This document shows, piece by piece, positions 63,601 to 64,000 of a stretch of DNA of 64,000 nt. Under the pieces are notes generated by a model. The model was not told where the DNA came from. It was given only the letters and a program-made list of their open reading frames with translations, and did not search any database. Origin of the DNA: Massilia putida (GTDB taxonomy: Bacteria; Pseudomonadota; Gammaproteobacteria; Burkholderiales; Burkholderiaceae_D); contig NZ_CP019038.1 of assembly GCF_001941825.1 (NCBI RefSeq), forward strand, positions 3,968,001-4,032,000. The letters are read 5' to 3'. The position numbers and the translations under genes were made by a program. The stretch's first letter is position 1, and each line of letters opens with the position of its first letter.

Positions 63601-64000
63601 ATCGACGAGACCATCGAATTCATCACGACGCGCGCCCACGTCGGCAACATCTACGTGAACCGCAACATCGTTGGCGCCGTCGTCGGTGTGCAGCCGTTCG
63701 GCGGAGAAGGGAAATCCGGCACCGGTCCCAAGGCCGGCGGTCCGCTGTATCTAAAACGCCTGCAAAAGGATGCGGCGCCGCTGCTGCGCCATGCACGTCG
63801 CAGCAATAACGCCCTAGATGGCCTGCTCGCCTGGGCCCGCGCCAACGGCCACGGCGACATTGTGCCGCTGGCGGAACACTATATGGAAACGACGCTGGAC
63901 GGCGAGCGTATCGACCTGCCCGGTCCGACCGGCGAGCGCAACGAACTCGATTTCGTCCCGCGCGGCACCGTCCTGTGCGCGCCGACCGGCATGGCCAGCT
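60700..64000 (+). CDS. putA: Bifunctional proline dehydrogenase / glutamate-semialdehyde dehydrogenase (PutA), N-terminal part
   Basis: The window ends inside this gene; about 1100 residues are visible. A proline dehydrogenase barrel (about 200-480) carries VRLVKGAYWDAEIKRAQ and FATHNAHS. An aldehyde dehydrogenase follows with ISPWNFPLAIFTGQ, FTGSTEVAQ, ETGGQNALIVD and the nucleophile in SAGQRCSALR; the C-terminal part has just begun. It oxidises proline to glutamate in two steps. No ribbon-helix-helix DNA-binding domain is seen at the N-terminus, which suggests regulation by the divergent Lrp regulator rather than self-regulation as in Escherichia coli. Confidence 0.97.
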   Translation, partial: MNIAAFPASTYVPFDALQAETRREQTPLRAAITAAYRRDETTAVEWLLAQGASANGDAYLLAHRLVSAVREKRTRSSGVDALMHEFSLSSEEGVALMCLAEALLRIPDTETADRLIADKISKGDWKKHLGESPSLFVNAATWGLLITGKLVSSSSETGLGSALTRMIAKGGEPLIRKGVDLAMRMLGNQFVTGQTIAEALKNSRDNETRGYRYSYDMLGEAALTESDADNYYASYVAAIHAIGNASNGRGIKDGPGISIKLSALHPRYSRAQYARVMGELLPRVRNLILLAKQYNIGINIDAEEADRLEISLDMLEALAFDPALAGFEGIGLVVQAYQKRCPFVIDFVVDLARRSGRKFMVRLVKGAYWDAEIKRAQVDGLPGYPVYTRKIYTDVSYLTCARKLLAATDVIYPQFATHNAHSLSVIYTWAKAENVSNYEFQCLHGMGETLYDQVVGKDNLNKPCRIYAPVGSHETLLAYLVRRLLENGANSSFVNQIVDENVPIDTLLADPFEAARAAQCLPHPRIPLPLNLFPDGRKNSAGLDLANDHVLAGLAADLGTPRHYLVAPLVDGPVTAAGALNIVNPAQSADIVGQVTEATTADVDTALRAATAAAPGWEGIGNAARADIVARVGDLFEQYRGELMALAVREAGKSLPNAIAEVREAVDFLRYYAAEIRHAPEARALGPVTCISPWNFPLAIFTGQVAAALAAGNVVLAKPAEQTPLIAHRAVQLFHEAGVSKGALQLLPGRGETVGAALTADARIKAVIFTGSTEVAQLINRTLAERAAREGADIPLIAETGGQNALIVDSSALPEQVVQDVLSSAFDSAGQRCSALRVLFLQEDIADKTIKMLKGAMQELRVGVPDRLATDIGPVIDKEAQQNLLGHIERMKATAKQHFSLVLPDALLAQGTFVPPTVLEIGSMSELKREVFGPVLHIVRWRRSDLDKVVDTINATGYGLTLGVHSRIDETIEFITTRAHVGNIYVNRNIVGAVVGVQPFGGEGKSGTGPKAGGPLYLKRLQKDAAPLLRHARRSNNALDGLLAWARANGHGDIVPLAEHYMETTLDGERIDLPGPTGERNELDFVPRGTVLCAPTGMAS

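Overview
The window is from a high-GC betaproteobacterial chromosome, most likely Oxalobacteraceae (Massilia/Telluria type). This rests on the gene content and order around glmS, glmU, rsmD, coaD, an Lrp regulator and putA, and on GC-rich codon use. No 16S or other decisive marker is present, so the genus is an inference. Two blocks of lower-GC mobile DNA (about 1-15.8 kb and 35.8-48.2 kb) flank a GC-rich native block (15.8-35.8 kb); native sequence resumes from 48.2 kb to the end.

Block 1 (1-15.8 kb) is Tn7-like. It holds the end of a hybrid histidine kinase, tnsA-tnsB-tnsC and two TnsD/TniQ targeting genes, the first broken by a frameshift. Clusters of short repeats downstream look like TnsB-binding sites of two different specificities. 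Between them lies a cargo island encoding a prokaryotic ubiquitin-type system: a Ubl-E2-like fusion, a JAMM isopeptidase and an E1-like enzyme. It is divergent from a sigma-like protein, a small protein and an ImmA/IrrE-type metalloprotease. IS3-family debris and one intact IS3 element follow. The block ends inside a truncated outer-membrane efflux lipoprotein gene.

The native block (15.8-35.8 kb) carries a coherent secreted-peptide system. Seven small genes share a Gly-Gly leader (six of 26 residues, one of 35). Three have good matches to sigma-54 promoters upstream. A C39-peptidase ABC exporter with two N-terminal cyclic-nucleotide-binding-like domains, a parvulin-type isomerase and a sigma-54 activator form one operon. 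A Ser/Thr kinase, a PP2C phosphatase, an FHA/GAF/HD-GYP protein and a formylglycine-generating-enzyme-like protein lie around it. The block also holds an apparently Fur-controlled redox operon (di-haem peroxidase, porin, flavinylated FMN-binding protein, ApbE, b-type cytochrome).

Block 2 (35,784-48,221) is a Tn7-like insertion at the classical attTn7 site downstream of glmS. It has recognisable left and right ends but no transposase genes. Its cargo looks like a decaying defence island: an SMC-like ATPase split by an IS21-family element whose right half is inverted, an AAA+ ATPase paired with a frameshifted subtilase, an HNH-like gene, an IS5 remnant and an intact IS256-family element.

From 48.2 kb on are housekeeping genes: glmS, an Lrp-type regulator, glmU, a lipoprotein, rsmD, coaD, a ferredoxin, a DUF1003 membrane protein, a chemoreceptor, a chalcone-isomerase-like protein, a LysR regulator, and a divergent Lrp/putA pair with putA running off the end.
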